Source of the DNA: Nemertoderma westbladi
Lineage: Eukaryota > Xenacoelomorpha > Nemertodermatida > Nemertodermatidae
NCBI GenBank assembly: GCA_032718475.1
Contig: JAUCBJ010002267.1
Location: 1 to 32,695 of the forward strand
Length of the DNA stretch: 32,695 nt
Reading direction: 5' to 3'
Program-made: the position numbers and the translations under genes
In this document: positions 32,317-32,695 of the stretch, in pieces
Numbering within the stretch: the first letter of the stretch is position 1
Layout of the letters: the number at the start of each line of letters is the position of its first letter
The notes under the pieces: generated by a model
Seen by the model: the letters and a program-made list of their open reading frames with translations, nothing else
The model's database searches: none
Told to the model about the DNA's origin: nothing

Positions 32317-32526
32317 GAACTACCAACATTATTCCGCCAAAAAGACCCATAACGGAGAAATTTACATTCAGAGCTTGCCTGACAATGAGCAACTAATAAC
32401 ACTCAAACTTGCACGCATTCGTTTACCATTTCACCACCTACTTGAGGTGTTTTGGTCGGCAACTCATCACGAATTATGTAATAAAACCTACGAGCGATTA
32501 GCTATTCTTGCAAAAGTACTGGGCTT
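32317..32526 (+). repeat. 210-bp duplicated piece of the KNTC1-like coding sequence
   Basis: Matches 30841-31050 at a constant offset of 1476, with five substitutions and no indel. Three change an amino acid (Arg to His, Glu to Gly, Gly to Val) and two are silent. The copy stays in the same reading frame and then meets a taa immediately after its right edge, followed by aaataaaataaag, which includes aataaa. Left of it is ttatgcacag, which resembles a splice acceptor. It lies 128 bases after the stop of the long frame. Confidence 0.97.
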
Positions 32527-32695
32527 ATAAATAAAATAAAGAACACTAATTATTTCTACCTAATCTCAGTTCGCCTAAGAAAAAAAACGGGAAGCAACCA
32601 ATATTATGTACGTACAATTATTTATATTATTTATATTTAGTTATATTATTTATATTTATTTATATTATTTGTTATATTATTTATTATATTTACTT
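32527..32695. other. AT-rich end of the window
   Basis: Starts with ataaataaaataaag and ends in repeats of tttatattatttata. No gene is seen. Confidence 0.6.

Noticed and set aside
1-32695. CRISPR array, operon or bacterial features
   Set aside because: The repeats are tandem or transposon-derived, without regular spacers, and gene content is animal.

Overview
The window looks like nuclear DNA of an invertebrate animal. It is AT-rich and holds one single-exon stretch of a conserved kinetochore gene (KNTC1/Rod-like) inside a dense bed of transposable elements: a BEL/Pao-type LTR retrotransposon, two tRNA-derived SINEs, a hAT-type DNA transposon and two non-LTR reverse-transcriptase families. 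Recurrent short words such as taggcctac and tactgta, the BEL/Pao and CR1-like elements and the long C/G homopolymers suggest a marine invertebrate, perhaps a deuterostome. That placement is inference; no sequence search was possible.

Layout. 1-11787: an almost complete BEL/Pao-like element. Two LTR copies (1-1060, cut by the window edge, and 10727-11787) differ at only five positions plus one indel. Between them lie a 2.2-kb leader built partly of three unrelated tandem repeats, a long gag with DUF1759-type region and zinc knuckles, an aspartic protease, and a pol from which reverse transcriptase, RNase H and integrase are missing. Beyond pol is a 3.3-kb extra region carrying an unusual 474-codon reading frame with three CCHC-like knuckles, interrupted by three TGA codons. 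11790-12070: a tRNA-derived SINE on the minus strand. 12408-14555: a hAT-like non-autonomous transposon with a perfect 8-bp target duplication, carrying inside it a 5'-truncated non-LTR retrotransposon with its own 11-bp duplication. 14564-24860: mostly non-coding DNA with long C or G runs, decayed ~160-bp repeats, an inverted repeat pair and one candidate first coding exon on the minus strand (21180-21347). 24876-27245: a frameshifted CR1-like reverse transcriptase whose 3' tail is a tandem array of 100-136-bp units, into which a second copy of the truncated non-LTR element has inserted with a 13-bp duplication. 27790-28030: a second tRNA-derived SINE. 28848-32188: the KNTC1/Rod-like coding block, followed by a 210-bp duplicated piece of itself (32317-32526).

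How it fits together. Only the KNTC1-like block looks like host coding sequence under constraint. It would act in the Rod-Zwilch-ZW10 complex of the mitotic checkpoint, but here it lacks both the N-terminal beta-propeller part and about 200 C-terminal residues. The rest is a layered record of transposition, in which exact target-site duplications fix the order of several insertions. The most unusual item is the young LTR element that has lost its replication enzymes yet keeps gag, protease and a second, knuckle-bearing reading frame of unknown role.
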